Shown: positions 7,232 through 14,487 of the stretch, one piece after another
Numbering within the stretch: the stretch's first letter is position 1
Layout of the letters: every line of letters starts with the position of its first letter
Origin: Syntrophomonas sp. UBA4922
GTDB taxonomy: Bacteria; Bacillota; Syntrophomonadia; Syntrophomonadales; Syntrophomonadaceae
Reading direction: 5' to 3'
Length of the DNA: 25,319 bases
Assembly (NCBI GenBank): GCA_002398825.1
Contig: DHBS01000040.1
Coordinates: 1 to 25,319 of the forward strand
Translations under genes and position numbers: made by a program
Notes under the pieces: generated by a model
Databases searched by the model: none
Seen by the model: the letters and a program-made list of their open reading frames with translations, nothing else
Told to the model about the DNA's origin: nothing

Positions 7232-9199
7232 TTAATTCATATCGATCCCATACTTTTCCAATTTTCGGTATAGACTACTCCGAGATATATTTAAAGCTTT
7301 AGCCACATTCATTTTATTATTATTAAATTTCAACATATAAGTCCTTATCATCTCTTCCTCCATATTATCCTTAGTAATCGTATCTGCCCAAATTGATATC
7401 GGTTTTTTACCCCCCTCCCCTAAAATCTCTTTTGTTAAGAGATCCGGAGTAATAATGCCATTTCTGGTTAAGTTGATGGCGCGTTCAATATAATTACTCA
7501 GTTCTCTGACATTACCAGGCCAATCATAGTACATGAATAAATCCATAACCTCGGCATCAACTCGTTTTATTTTTTTCCCTAAGCGGTTGCTGAAACTCTG
7601 GACAAAATGATCGACCAATAGCGGAATATCTCCCCTTCTATGTCTTAATGGAGGTATGGATATTGATATTACACTAAGCCTGTAAAATATGTCTTGACGA
7701 AAGCTACGATTTCTAATTTCCTCTGACAAATCGCGGTTTGTAGCACTTATAAGGCGGATATTAACCGGGATGAATTCCCTCCCGCCAACACGCATTATTG
7801 TCTTTTCTTCCAAGACTCTCAATAGTGAGGCTTGAAGATCCATGGGCATTTCGCCAATTTCGTCCAAAAACAATGTTCCCTGATCGGCCAATTCGAATGC
7901 CCCAGGTTTCCCACCCTTACTAGCTCCGGTAAAGGCGCCTTCATTATAACCAAATAATTCGCTGGATATTAACTCTCTAGGAATAGCGGCACAATTAATG
8001 GCAAAAAATGGTTCACTTCTTCTACTGCTATAATTGTGGATGGCTTTGGCAAACAAGTCCTTCCCAACTCCACTCTCACCTAGCAATAAAACATTAGAAT
8101 TATTTTCAGCCGCCATTTTAGCATGTTCTATGGCTTCTTTAAATGCGCTGTTTTCGCCGATAAGATTGTCAAAAGTTATATTTGATTTAGCCCCAATTAT
8201 TTTGGTAACAACATGATGGAGCTCATGAAGAGTTATGACATTGCCTGATATGCTCTTGTCCTCATTTATTATGGGAGTACAATTCACAAGGAATTTCTTT
8301 TTACCACGCGTTGTATCAATATGCACTGTTTCGCCATAAACATGTTTGGCAGTTGTAATTAAATTGAAGAAATATTGATTATCCTTTGGTAATGCTTCCC
8401 AAATACTGCTATTAATGCAATCGCCTTTTAAATCTAACATCTTACAGGCTTGGGGGTTAATTAATGAAATGCGGCCTTCACTGTCTAAAGCCAATAAACC
8501 TTCCGCAATGGATTTCATAATTGCGCATTTAAGCATATTGGCATCTTTTACTTCATCGTATAAATTATTTAGGAATAACGACCGCTCAATAGAACGAGCT
8601 GCAGACACGACCATTCCAAGCGTGTGAGCATGAGCATTTTTGTAGGGTCCTGTTAAATCAAGCACCCCTATTATTGCGCCATTAGAGTCATGAATAGGTG
8701 CTGCTGAACAAGTTGATAAACAGGCGCATTTACAAAAATGCTCATATCCATAAATTTGACTAGCGGCGTCAGTAACCAAGACCATCGCTACTGCATTGGT
8801 GCCCATTATGTGCTCTGACCAATTCGATCCTTCTACAAAGTTGCTGTAGTCTGTAAAGTTCATTTCCGCCTGCTCGCCAATTCTCTTAAGAATGAAACCC
8901 TCATTATCGCTGATAGTAATGCAGAAGCCAGCATCCTTGGTAATAGAATGAAGGACATTCATATGTGGAATAGTTATAGAAAGAAGTTCTGAATTATGCT
9001 CTAATTTCTCTTCCAATTCTTTTTGGGATAAAATGATATCGTTTTTTTCCATATATCGATCAACGCCGTAAGCTTTACTACGCTCCCATGATAACTGTAC
9101 CTCGGCAGGAATAAATAATTCTTCGGGATTGTGTTGGTTTTCATGGAGGTTCTGCCAGATTTCCATGATTTGTGCGGGACGCAATATTTTTGGATACAT
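7232..9199 (-). CDS. Sigma-54-dependent enhancer-binding activator, AcoR-like (GAF-PAS-AAA+-Fis)
   Basis: Transcription activator of 655 residues. Domains in order: a LSWERS-type N-terminal segment (about 30-50), GAF sensor (about 75-210), PAS (about 225-325), AAA+ sigma-54 interaction domain (about 345-575) and a Fis-type helix-turn-helix (about 614-653). Walker A GESGVGKD at 374-381, the sigma-54 contact loop GAFTGA at 421-426, Walker B LFLDEIGE at 443-450 and the FRQDIFYRL arginine-finger region at 500-508 are intact, so it should be a competent ATPase. No receiver domain is present, so it probably senses a ligand directly. The GAF has an odd Cys cluster at 156, 158, 160 and 164. Minus-strand ATG 9199 follows AGGAGGAAATAT; a possible TATAAT lies at 9257-9262. 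It sits between two sigma-54-driven operons and likely controls them. Confidence 0.95.
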   Translation of the reverse strand: MYPKILRPAQIMEIWQNLHENQHNPEELFIPAEVQLSWERSKAYGVDRYMEKNDIILSQKELEEKLEHNSELLSITIPHMNVLHSITKDAGFCITISDNEGFILKRIGEQAEMNFTDYSNFVEGSNWSEHIMGTNAVAMVLVTDAASQIYGYEHFCKCACLSTCSAAPIHDSNGAIIGVLDLTGPYKNAHAHTLGMVVSAARSIERSLFLNNLYDEVKDANMLKCAIMKSIAEGLLALDSEGRISLINPQACKMLDLKGDCINSSIWEALPKDNQYFFNLITTAKHVYGETVHIDTTRGKKKFLVNCTPIINEDKSISGNVITLHELHHVVTKIIGAKSNITFDNLIGENSAFKEAIEHAKMAAENNSNVLLLGESGVGKDLFAKAIHNYSSRRSEPFFAINCAAIPRELISSELFGYNEGAFTGASKGGKPGAFELADQGTLFLDEIGEMPMDLQASLLRVLEEKTIMRVGGREFIPVNIRLISATNRDLSEEIRNRSFRQDIFYRLSVISISIPPLRHRRGDIPLLVDHFVQSFSNRLGKKIKRVDAEVMDLFMYYDWPGNVRELSNYIERAINLTRNGIITPDLLTKEILGEGGKKPISIWADTITKDNMEEEMIRTYMLKFNNNKMNVAKALNISRSSLYRKLEKYGIDMN

Positions 9200-9412
9200 T
9201 ATATTTCCTCCTCGGTAAGACCCTTAGTAACAACACAATTCATGGCTGAGAACACGATTATAAACCGATATGTTTCATTTTGATACACTTAGATATTACG
9301 ATGAAGGATGCATCTATTCAATAACGTAATATTTGTAATTTAATCATTCCAATGAAATTTTGTCATAAAATAGGTTGTTTTACAAGAATTCCGGGCCGTT
9401 ATTTCGGTTCAA

Positions 9413-9583
9413 TTACATGGCGATAAAAAATTTGTAATAACCGAAAAAACAAAATGCAGCCAGAACAAACATTATCGTACCAACTACATTAATGATGAAA
9501 TCATGAGCCTTCAGGCATTTTTTACACAGACCCGGTTTTGAGACCGGCTGGCTGCATTTTGAACAAACATGCTGATCATTCAT
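9413..9583 (-). CDS. 56-residue zinc-ribbon membrane protein
   Basis: A small gene with an excellent ribosome binding site: AGGAGG at 9590-9595 (minus strand) lies seven bases before the ATG at 9583. The product starts MNDQHVCSKC and has two CxxC pairs (Cys7/Cys10 and Cys20/Cys23), a short zinc ribbon. A hydrophobic stretch from about 29 to 50 (FIINVVGTIMFVLAAFCFF) predicts one membrane helix, and the protein ends KFFIAM. Small proteins of this design are common in Firmicutes but their functions are mostly unknown. It is upstream of, and in the same direction as, the sigma-54 activator (213 bases between), so the two might share a transcript. Because the activator lacks a receiver domain, a membrane partner role is imaginable but unsupported. 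Confidence 0.75.
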   Translation of the reverse strand: MNDQHVCSKCSQPVSKPGLCKKCLKAHDFIINVVGTIMFVLAAFCFFGYYKFFIAM

Positions 9584-9708
9584 AAAAAACCTCCTTAATA
9601 TATTGATACAAAATATCTATGCAAATCTCATGCCTTCGCGAATAGTATTCTACAATATCGAATTGTATGGCTAGTATCAGTGATCAGCACCGGGTCGGTA
9701 CCTTTGCG

Positions 9709-9725
9709 TGTCCCAAATCAGGACA
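9709..9725. promoter_or_regulatory. Candidate upstream activator site (TGTCC-N7-GGACA)
   Basis: TGTCC at 9709-9713, seven bases, GGACA at 9721-9725; the symmetry extends one base outward on each side (G...C). It is about 285 bp upstream of the sigma-54 promoter at 10002. It has the same 17-base TGT-N11-ACA frame as 20621-20637. The layout recalls the TGT/ACA dyads bound by AcoR-type activators. Confidence 0.6.
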
Positions 9726-9852
9726 CACCTTTTCAAGCAAGGTGTTGTTACTACAGCAAGAACCGTTAGGATAAATAATAAAATTTTTAGTGCTTTAGTA
9801 GTCTCCAGCGTAGGCTTGAGACAGATGATGGAAAAAATAAATATGTGTATCG

Positions 9853-9886
9853 AAACAGGACGCCTCTAAGACGTCCTGTTTGTTTC
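9853..9886 (+). terminator. Hairpin with T-rich tail, terminator-like
   Basis: Perfect 10-base arms AAACAGGACG (9853-9862) and CGTCCTGTTT (9872-9881) with a 9-base loop, followed by GTTTC. It would end rightward transcription entering the 9584-10001 region, insulating the catabolic operon so that it depends on its own sigma-54 promoter. No rightward gene is visible between 9583 and this point, and the rest of 9584-10001 holds only the palindrome at 9709. Confidence 0.6.
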
Positions 9887-10001
9887 ATTATCGGTCTATT
9901 TCCTTAGAATTACCTATGTAACTGGCTCTGAGCACGGTGTATGACCCGCTGTGCTGCCGAATTATAGGAATCTGCAAAGTTTTATCCCGGAAAACTGTAA
10001 T

Positions 10002-10017
10002 TGGCATATCTTTTGCG
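10002..10017 (+). promoter_or_regulatory. Sigma-54 promoter of the beta-oxidation operon
   Basis: TGGCATATCTTTTGCG: GG at 10003-10004, ten bases, GC at 10015-10016; the -24 half TGGCA and -12 half TTGC are both good. The predicted start is near 10028, giving a short leader before the GGAGG at 10040 and ATG at 10052. The site would lie inside the coding region if the MaoC frame were extended to its upstream TTG at 10001, which argues for the ATG. Confidence 0.75.
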
Positions 10018-10051
10018 ATATCTGTTGCAAATGCTGAATGGAGGCGTTTAT

Positions 10052-10519
10052 ATGCAGGGAAAAACTGTGCAAGAGATAAAAGTTGGGGATTCTGCACAAT
10101 TTAGCAAGACCATTTCCGAATCGGATGTTTATTCGTTTGCAGGGGTTACGGGAGATATGAATCCAGTTCATATTAATGTCGAGTATGCTGGTGAAACCGT
10201 GTTTGGTAAACGGATTGCCCATGGCATACTGGCGATTGGCTTTATCTCCAACGTGTTGGGAACCCAATTGCCTGGACCCGGAGCTATATATCTAGAGCAG
10301 ACTTGCAGATTCCTCAAGCCCGTTTTTATAGGGGACACGATCACCGCTACGGTAGAAGTGCTGGAGAAAGATGACGCCAAAAACCGGGTGCGGCTCCGCA
10401 CCTATTGCACGAACCAAAGGAACGAAATAACTCTCGAAGGAGAGGCGTTGATGATGCCACGCAAGCAAAGCAAACTGGAAACCCAACGCGAATCGCTGTC
10501 GCCAGGCCTGGCTGGCTAA
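10052..10519 (+). CDS. MaoC-like (R)-specific enoyl-CoA hydratase
   Basis: Hot-dog fold hydratase of 155 residues, like PhaJ. It adds water to trans-2-enoyl-CoA to give (R)-3-hydroxyacyl-CoA, or the reverse. The catalytic dyad Asp35-x4-His40 is in GDMNPVHINVEYA, followed by the RIAHGIL motif at 54-60 that is standard for the family. ATG 10052 has GGAGG at 10040-10044. First gene of the operon driven by the promoter at 10002; the crotonase starts 55 bases after its stop. An (R)-specific hydratase beside an (S)-specific crotonase allows epimerisation of 3-hydroxyacyl-CoA, or handling of a substrate that enters as the (R) form. The basic C-terminal tail after residue 135 is probably disordered. 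Confidence 0.9.
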   Translation: MQGKTVQEIKVGDSAQFSKTISESDVYSFAGVTGDMNPVHINVEYAGETVFGKRIAHGILAIGFISNVLGTQLPGPGAIYLEQTCRFLKPVFIGDTITATVEVLEKDDAKNRVRLRTYCTNQRNEITLEGEALMMPRKQSKLETQRESLSPGLAG

Positions 10520-10574
10520 ACCGCGCATCTGTAGCCATTTATTTATATTGTTCAGGAAGGAGGTGTTAACAATA

Positions 10575-11363
10575 ATGGTATATCAGTACGAAAACCTAAT
10601 TTGTTCTCTGGAAAACTACGTTATGTTAATTGAAATCAACCGTCCTGCAGTGTTAAATGCACTCAATTCTGCTGTTTTTAATGATCTATACTCAGTATTT
10701 CAGCAGATGAGAGAGGATGATGCTGTAAGGGTGGTTATTCTTACCGGTAGCGGAAACAAATCTTTTGCAGCCGGTTCAGATGTAACTGAAATGTCTGCCT
10801 GTAATTTGCTAGAAGGGCGAAAATTCGCTCTCGGTGTCTACCGCGCGCAACAGGCCATAGCCTTATTTCCCAAGCCTACCATCGCCGCCATTAACGGTTT
10901 CGCTTTTGGCGGAGGGCTTGAGGTAGCAATGTGCTGCGACATACGCCTTGCGTCCGAAAAAGCCAAAATGGCCAATCCTGAGATTAATGTAGGGATTATT
11001 CCGGGGGGGGGCGGTACTCAACGGTTAGCCCGGTTAGTAGGAGCTGGAAGGGCCAAGGAGATCATCTTCACCTGTCAGACTATAGATGCGGCAACAGCCT
11101 ATAGAATCGGTTTAGTCAATCATGTCTTTCCGCCCGAACAACTCATTGACGAAGCAAGGAAAATGGCGAATACGATTGCCAGCAAATCACCTGTATTAGA
11201 GGCTTTAGCCAAACAGGCCATCAATATAGGGCAAGATCTCGACCTTGAAAATGCACTCAAAATGGAGGTCGAGTTATTTGCCCAATGTTTTGGAACGGAA
11301 GACGGCAAAGAAGGTCTGCTGGCATTCGTCGAAAAGAGGCAACCCAATATCACAGGGAGATAA
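10575..11363 (+). CDS. Enoyl-CoA hydratase (crotonase family)
   Basis: A 262-residue crotonase, the usual length. It hydrates trans-2-enoyl-CoA to (S)-3-hydroxyacyl-CoA in beta-oxidation. Both catalytic glutamates are present: Glu116 in GGGLEVAMCCD and Glu136 in NPEINVGIIPGGGG. The oxyanion-hole segments FAAGSDVTEM and NGFAFGGG are also normal, which favours true hydratase activity over the isomerase or decarboxylase members. ATG 10575 follows AAGGAGGTG at 10555-10563; a start 9 codons further upstream would overlap this site. The dehydrogenase gene begins 27 bases after its stop. Likely substrates are short-chain enoyl-CoAs such as crotonyl-CoA, but branched or cyclic ones are not excluded. 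Confidence 0.93.
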   Translation: MVYQYENLICSLENYVMLIEINRPAVLNALNSAVFNDLYSVFQQMREDDAVRVVILTGSGNKSFAAGSDVTEMSACNLLEGRKFALGVYRAQQAIALFPKPTIAAINGFAFGGGLEVAMCCDIRLASEKAKMANPEINVGIIPGGGGTQRLARLVGAGRAKEIIFTCQTIDAATAYRIGLVNHVFPPEQLIDEARKMANTIASKSPVLEALAKQAINIGQDLDLENALKMEVELFAQCFGTEDGKEGLLAFVEKRQPNITGR

Positions 11364-11390
11364 TAATTGATTGAAAGGTGGGACCAATTC

Positions 11391-12242
11391 ATGGAAGTAA
11401 ACACAATTGCTGTTATAGGAGCAGGAGCCATGGGCAATGGTGTAGCCCAGGTAAGTGCTGTAGCAGGGTACACCGTGGTTTTGAACGATATCTCAGAAGA
11501 GGCTCTTAAGAGAGCTATGGCTACCATTGAGAAGAACCTCAATAAGCTGGCCAGCAAAGGCAAAATTGCCGAAGCCGATGTAAGTTCTGCGATTTCCAGG
11601 ATTACTGTTACTACTGATCTGGCAGAGGCATGCAAAGATGCCGATCTGCTGGTGGAATGTGTATTCGAAAACCTGGAGCTTAAGAAGAAAATGTTCGCAG
11701 AATTTGAAAGGCTCTGCAAGCCGGAAGCCATACTGGGAACTAACACCTCGGCTATCCCGGTTACCGAAATTGCCAGCGCTACCACTCGGGGAGACAAGGT
11801 CATCGGTATTCACTTCATGAACCCGGTGCCGCTAATGAAAGGCGTGGAAGTCATTAGAGGCCAGCTAACTTCTGAGGAGACCATGCAAGCTACCTTGGAC
11901 TATATTAAGAAGATTGGTAAGGAATCAGCCATAGCTGTAGATTTTGCCGGGTTTATCGTCAGCAGGCTGCTGGATGTTCTCATGAATGAAGCCGTTAAAC
12001 TGGTACAAGAAGGCAACTCCCCCGAAGATATCGACAAAGCCATGCGGCTCTGTGCCGGGCATCCTATGGGACCCTGCACGTTGCTGGATTTGGTAGGAGC
12101 TGAAATTGCCATGCACGGAATGGAAACTATGGAAAGAGATTTTGGTGACCGCTACAAACCGCATCCATTACTTAAAAAACGCGTTTTGGCTGGTCTCTTA
12201 GGTCAGAAGTCCGGAAAGGGCTTTTACGATTACGAAAAATAA
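11391..12242 (+). CDS. hbd: 3-Hydroxyacyl-CoA dehydrogenase (short-chain, Hbd type)
   Basis: Soluble dehydrogenase of 283 residues, matching the family of clostridial 3-hydroxybutyryl-CoA dehydrogenases (about 280). It interconverts (S)-3-hydroxyacyl-CoA and 3-oxoacyl-CoA. The Rossmann motif VIGAGAMGNG is at 8-17. The catalytic His141 is in GIHFMNPVP, and Ser120 (TNTSA) and Glu153 lie in the usual active-site positions. Asp33 after strand 2 (VLNDIS) suggests NAD(H). The C-terminal helical domain (LLDLVGAEI...GKGFYDY) is complete. I chose ATG 11391 because the protein then starts just before the first strand; a TTG at 11367 adds 8 residues over the probable ribosome binding site GAAAGGTGG. Confidence 0.94.
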   Translation: MEVNTIAVIGAGAMGNGVAQVSAVAGYTVVLNDISEEALKRAMATIEKNLNKLASKGKIAEADVSSAISRITVTTDLAEACKDADLLVECVFENLELKKKMFAEFERLCKPEAILGTNTSAIPVTEIASATTRGDKVIGIHFMNPVPLMKGVEVIRGQLTSEETMQATLDYIKKIGKESAIAVDFAGFIVSRLLDVLMNEAVKLVQEGNSPEDIDKAMRLCAGHPMGPCTLLDLVGAEIAMHGMETMERDFGDRYKPHPLLKKRVLAGLLGQKSGKGFYDYEK

Positions 12243-12275
12243 TGTTAATAATAGCCCGTGAAAGGAGGTTATAGC

Positions 12276-13055
12276 TTGAGAAGCAATACGGAATTATTCG
12301 ATTTATCAGGTCAAGTAGCAATAGTAACCGGTGGGGCAGCCGGCATTGGTGTTCAAATGGCGTATGCACTAGGCGAAGCCGGCGCCAATCTGGTTGTTGC
12401 GGCTAGAAACCTTGAACGATGCCAAGAAATGGCTCAAAAGATGGAGAAGGATTTGGGGGTAAAAGTATTACCGGCCAGAGCTGACGTTAAAAATACTGAT
12501 GAAATCGATGCTTTATACGATTTAGTAATGAAAGAATTTGGCCGGGTAGACATTTTGGTTAATAATTCCGGAGCAACCTGGGGGGCGCCATCGCTAGAGT
12601 TTCCTCTGGATGCCTGGAGAAAAGTAATTGACACCAATTTGACGGGTTCCTGGTACATGGCCCAAAAGGCGGGCCAGATTATGGCTAAACAGAATTATGG
12701 CAGAATTATCAATCTGGCTTCATTGGCCGCTTTTGTTGGAGCTCCCGCAGAAATCATGGATACGGTAGCCTATCAGGCCAGCAAGGCTGCTATTGCCGGA
12801 TTGACCAAGGATCTTGCTGTGAAATGGGCTAAGCACAATATTACCGTTAATGCTATTGCCCCGGGATGGTTCCCGAGCAAAATGACCGCCGGGACGCTTG
12901 ATAAAAGTGAAGAATTAATGTTGCAATATATTCCTGTTAAGCGTTTTGGCGCGGATGATGAGTTGAAAACCGTTACCTTGTTCTTGGCAGCTCCCGGCTC
13001 CGGGTATTGCACTGGTGTAATATTGAGTGTTGACGGTGGCTGGGTTGCCCAATAA
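12276..13055 (+). CDS. Short-chain dehydrogenase/reductase (probably NADP-type)
   Basis: Third SDR of the window, 259 residues. Cofactor motif TGGAAGIG at 18-25, NNSG at 96-99 in place of NNAG, and the catalytic Ser149, Tyr166 and Lys170 (YQASK). Arg44 follows strand 2 (VVAARN) where NAD enzymes carry Asp, so NADP(H) is predicted, unlike the two SDRs at 4337 and 5777. There is a short insertion (APAEIMDTV) before the catalytic Tyr, as in gluconate 5-dehydrogenase-like SDRs. The TTG start at 12276 is supported by AAAGGAGGTT at 12261-12270. It sits between hbd and the thiolase, so a second 3-hydroxyacyl-CoA dehydrogenase acting on the (R) form is attractive (inference). Confidence 0.91.
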   Translation: MRSNTELFDLSGQVAIVTGGAAGIGVQMAYALGEAGANLVVAARNLERCQEMAQKMEKDLGVKVLPARADVKNTDEIDALYDLVMKEFGRVDILVNNSGATWGAPSLEFPLDAWRKVIDTNLTGSWYMAQKAGQIMAKQNYGRIINLASLAAFVGAPAEIMDTVAYQASKAAIAGLTKDLAVKWAKHNITVNAIAPGWFPSKMTAGTLDKSEELMLQYIPVKRFGADDELKTVTLFLAAPGSGYCTGVILSVDGGWVAQ

Positions 13056-13078
13056 GTGAAATGAAAGGAGCAATCGAT

Positions 13079-14386
13079 ATGGCATTCAAAAAAAGCAAAG
13101 ATGACATAGTTGTAATCAGTGCGGCCAGAACCCCGTTTGGCAAATTCGGCGGCTCGATGAAGGATATTGATATCTACGATCTGGGTGCTATTGCCATGAA
13201 AAATGTTCTGGAGAAAATCGGCATGGCCCCTGAAGTCATAGACGAAGTCTGGTGGGGCTGCGGCGATACCACCAACTGCAAAGATCCCTATACCCCGGTG
13301 GTTGCTAGACAAAGTATGCTGAAAGCCGGCATCCCCCCTGAAGTACCTTCGCTGTATTATGATCAGGCTTGTACTACCGGTATGACTACCGTTAAATACG
13401 GCAGCCGCAGTATCAAACTGGGAGAAGCTAATGTGGTCATGACCGGTGGAGCTACCAGTTTCAGCACCGTTCCATTCCTGCTTCGTAATTTAAGATGGGA
13501 AGGCAAACGGCACAGTTCTTTCCTGGTTGAAGACCCCATTATTCCCTTGGGATACAAAGACTACGCACCAGTGGCTGTTGATTCAGGTAATGTTGCGATT
13601 GAATACGGTGTATCCAGAGAAGAACAGGACGAGTTGGCTTTTGCCAGCCATCAAAGATATGGCAAGGCGTGGGAGCGTGGTTTCTTCAAAAACGAGATGG
13701 TTCCTCTTGAAATAACTAAAAAAGATAGAAAAGGCAATGTTATCTCCAGCAAGGTTTTGGATAAAGACGAACAGTATCGGCCTGATATAAGCATGGAGGA
13801 ACTCGCCCGGCTGAAGCCCATTTTCAATAATCCGACCTGCACCGCAGGCAATGCACCGGGAATGAACGATGGAGCAACCGCCCAAATTATCACTACCCGT
13901 GAAAATGCTGAAAAACTGGGGTACGAACCACTCTATACCGTTGTAGCTACTTCGGCCATCGCCTTACAGCCTAGAATTATGCCGGTTTCCCCGGCTTTCG
14001 CGATCAAGAAATGTCTGGACGATGCCAATTTGACCATTGATGATATGAAGTTTATTGAAATCAACGAAGCATTCGCCTGTGTACCGCTGGTAGCCCTTAA
14101 ACTGCTGTCAAATGATCGCTTTTTGAAGAGCGATTACTGGGAAATGGTCAAGGAAGTTTCTTCCCAACCGATTCTTGACAATGATGACAGCAAATACCAG
14201 GCATTGAAAAATATACTCAATGTAAACGGGAGTGCTATATCGGTCGGGCATCCCAATACATCCAGCGGCGCGCGTATTATGATGACTGCCGCTTATAACC
14301 TCAAGGAAAATGGCGGCGGATTCGCCACATGCGCTATATGTGGAGGTTTAACCCAGGGTGGGGGAGCCGTCATCTGGGTGGAATAA
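13079..14386 (+). CDS. Thiolase (acetyl-CoA C-acyltransferase), extended form
   Basis: Cleaves 3-oxoacyl-CoA with CoA to acetyl-CoA plus a shortened acyl-CoA. Length is 435 residues against about 390 for the common family. Start motif SAARTPFGKFGG at 14-25; nucleophile Cys98 in DQACTTGM; INEAFA in the middle; His391 in VGHPNTSSGAR; and a C-terminal CAICGGLTQGGG with Cys418 or Cys421 as the acid/base residue. The extra length lies mainly in the region after the INEAFA motif (LLSNDRFLKSDYWEMVKEV onward), which may shape a different substrate pocket. ATG 13079 follows AAAGGAG at 13064-13070. It is 23 bases after the SDR. The following gap of 101 bases contains a strong hairpin. Confidence 0.93.
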   Translation: MAFKKSKDDIVVISAARTPFGKFGGSMKDIDIYDLGAIAMKNVLEKIGMAPEVIDEVWWGCGDTTNCKDPYTPVVARQSMLKAGIPPEVPSLYYDQACTTGMTTVKYGSRSIKLGEANVVMTGGATSFSTVPFLLRNLRWEGKRHSSFLVEDPIIPLGYKDYAPVAVDSGNVAIEYGVSREEQDELAFASHQRYGKAWERGFFKNEMVPLEITKKDRKGNVISSKVLDKDEQYRPDISMEELARLKPIFNNPTCTAGNAPGMNDGATAQIITTRENAEKLGYEPLYTVVATSAIALQPRIMPVSPAFAIKKCLDDANLTIDDMKFIEINEAFACVPLVALKLLSNDRFLKSDYWEMVKEVSSQPILDNDDSKYQALKNILNVNGSAISVGHPNTSSGARIMMTAAYNLKENGGGFATCAICGGLTQGGGAVIWVE

Positions 14387-14428
14387 CTTTAGCTACGCAG
14401 CCCTCTTAATCCCCTTCTTCAAATATAA

Positions 14429-14453
14429 GCAGGGGGTCATTCGGACCCCCTGC
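14429..14453 (+). other. Very stable hairpin without T-run, within the operon
   Basis: Perfect 10-base arms GCAGGGGGTC and GACCCCCTGC with a 5-base loop ATTCG, followed by ACCCCTAACC and no T-run. It is between the thiolase and the CoA-transferase. It is more likely an mRNA processing or stability element than a full terminator, since the downstream genes continue in the same direction with no obvious new promoter. Confidence 0.65.
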
Positions 14454-14487
14454 ACCCCTAACCTAAAAGCAAGGAGGTATTGGCAAA

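Noticed and set aside
9692..9707. GG...TTGC element resembling a sigma-54 promoter
   Set aside because: The spacing between GG and GC is 11 or 12 bases, not 10.
9935..9950. CGGTGTATGACCCGCT with correct GG-N10-GC spacing
   Set aside because: Neither half matches the consensus beyond the invariant bases; the site at 10002 is far better and better placed.
10001..10051. N-terminal extension of the MaoC gene from TTG 10001
   Set aside because: It overlaps the sigma-54 promoter and lies upstream of the predicted transcript start; ATG 10052 has a good ribosome binding site.
11120..11803. 227-codon minus-strand frame across crotonase and hbd
   Set aside because: Antisense shadow of two well-supported genes; the Ser/Ala-rich product has no family features.
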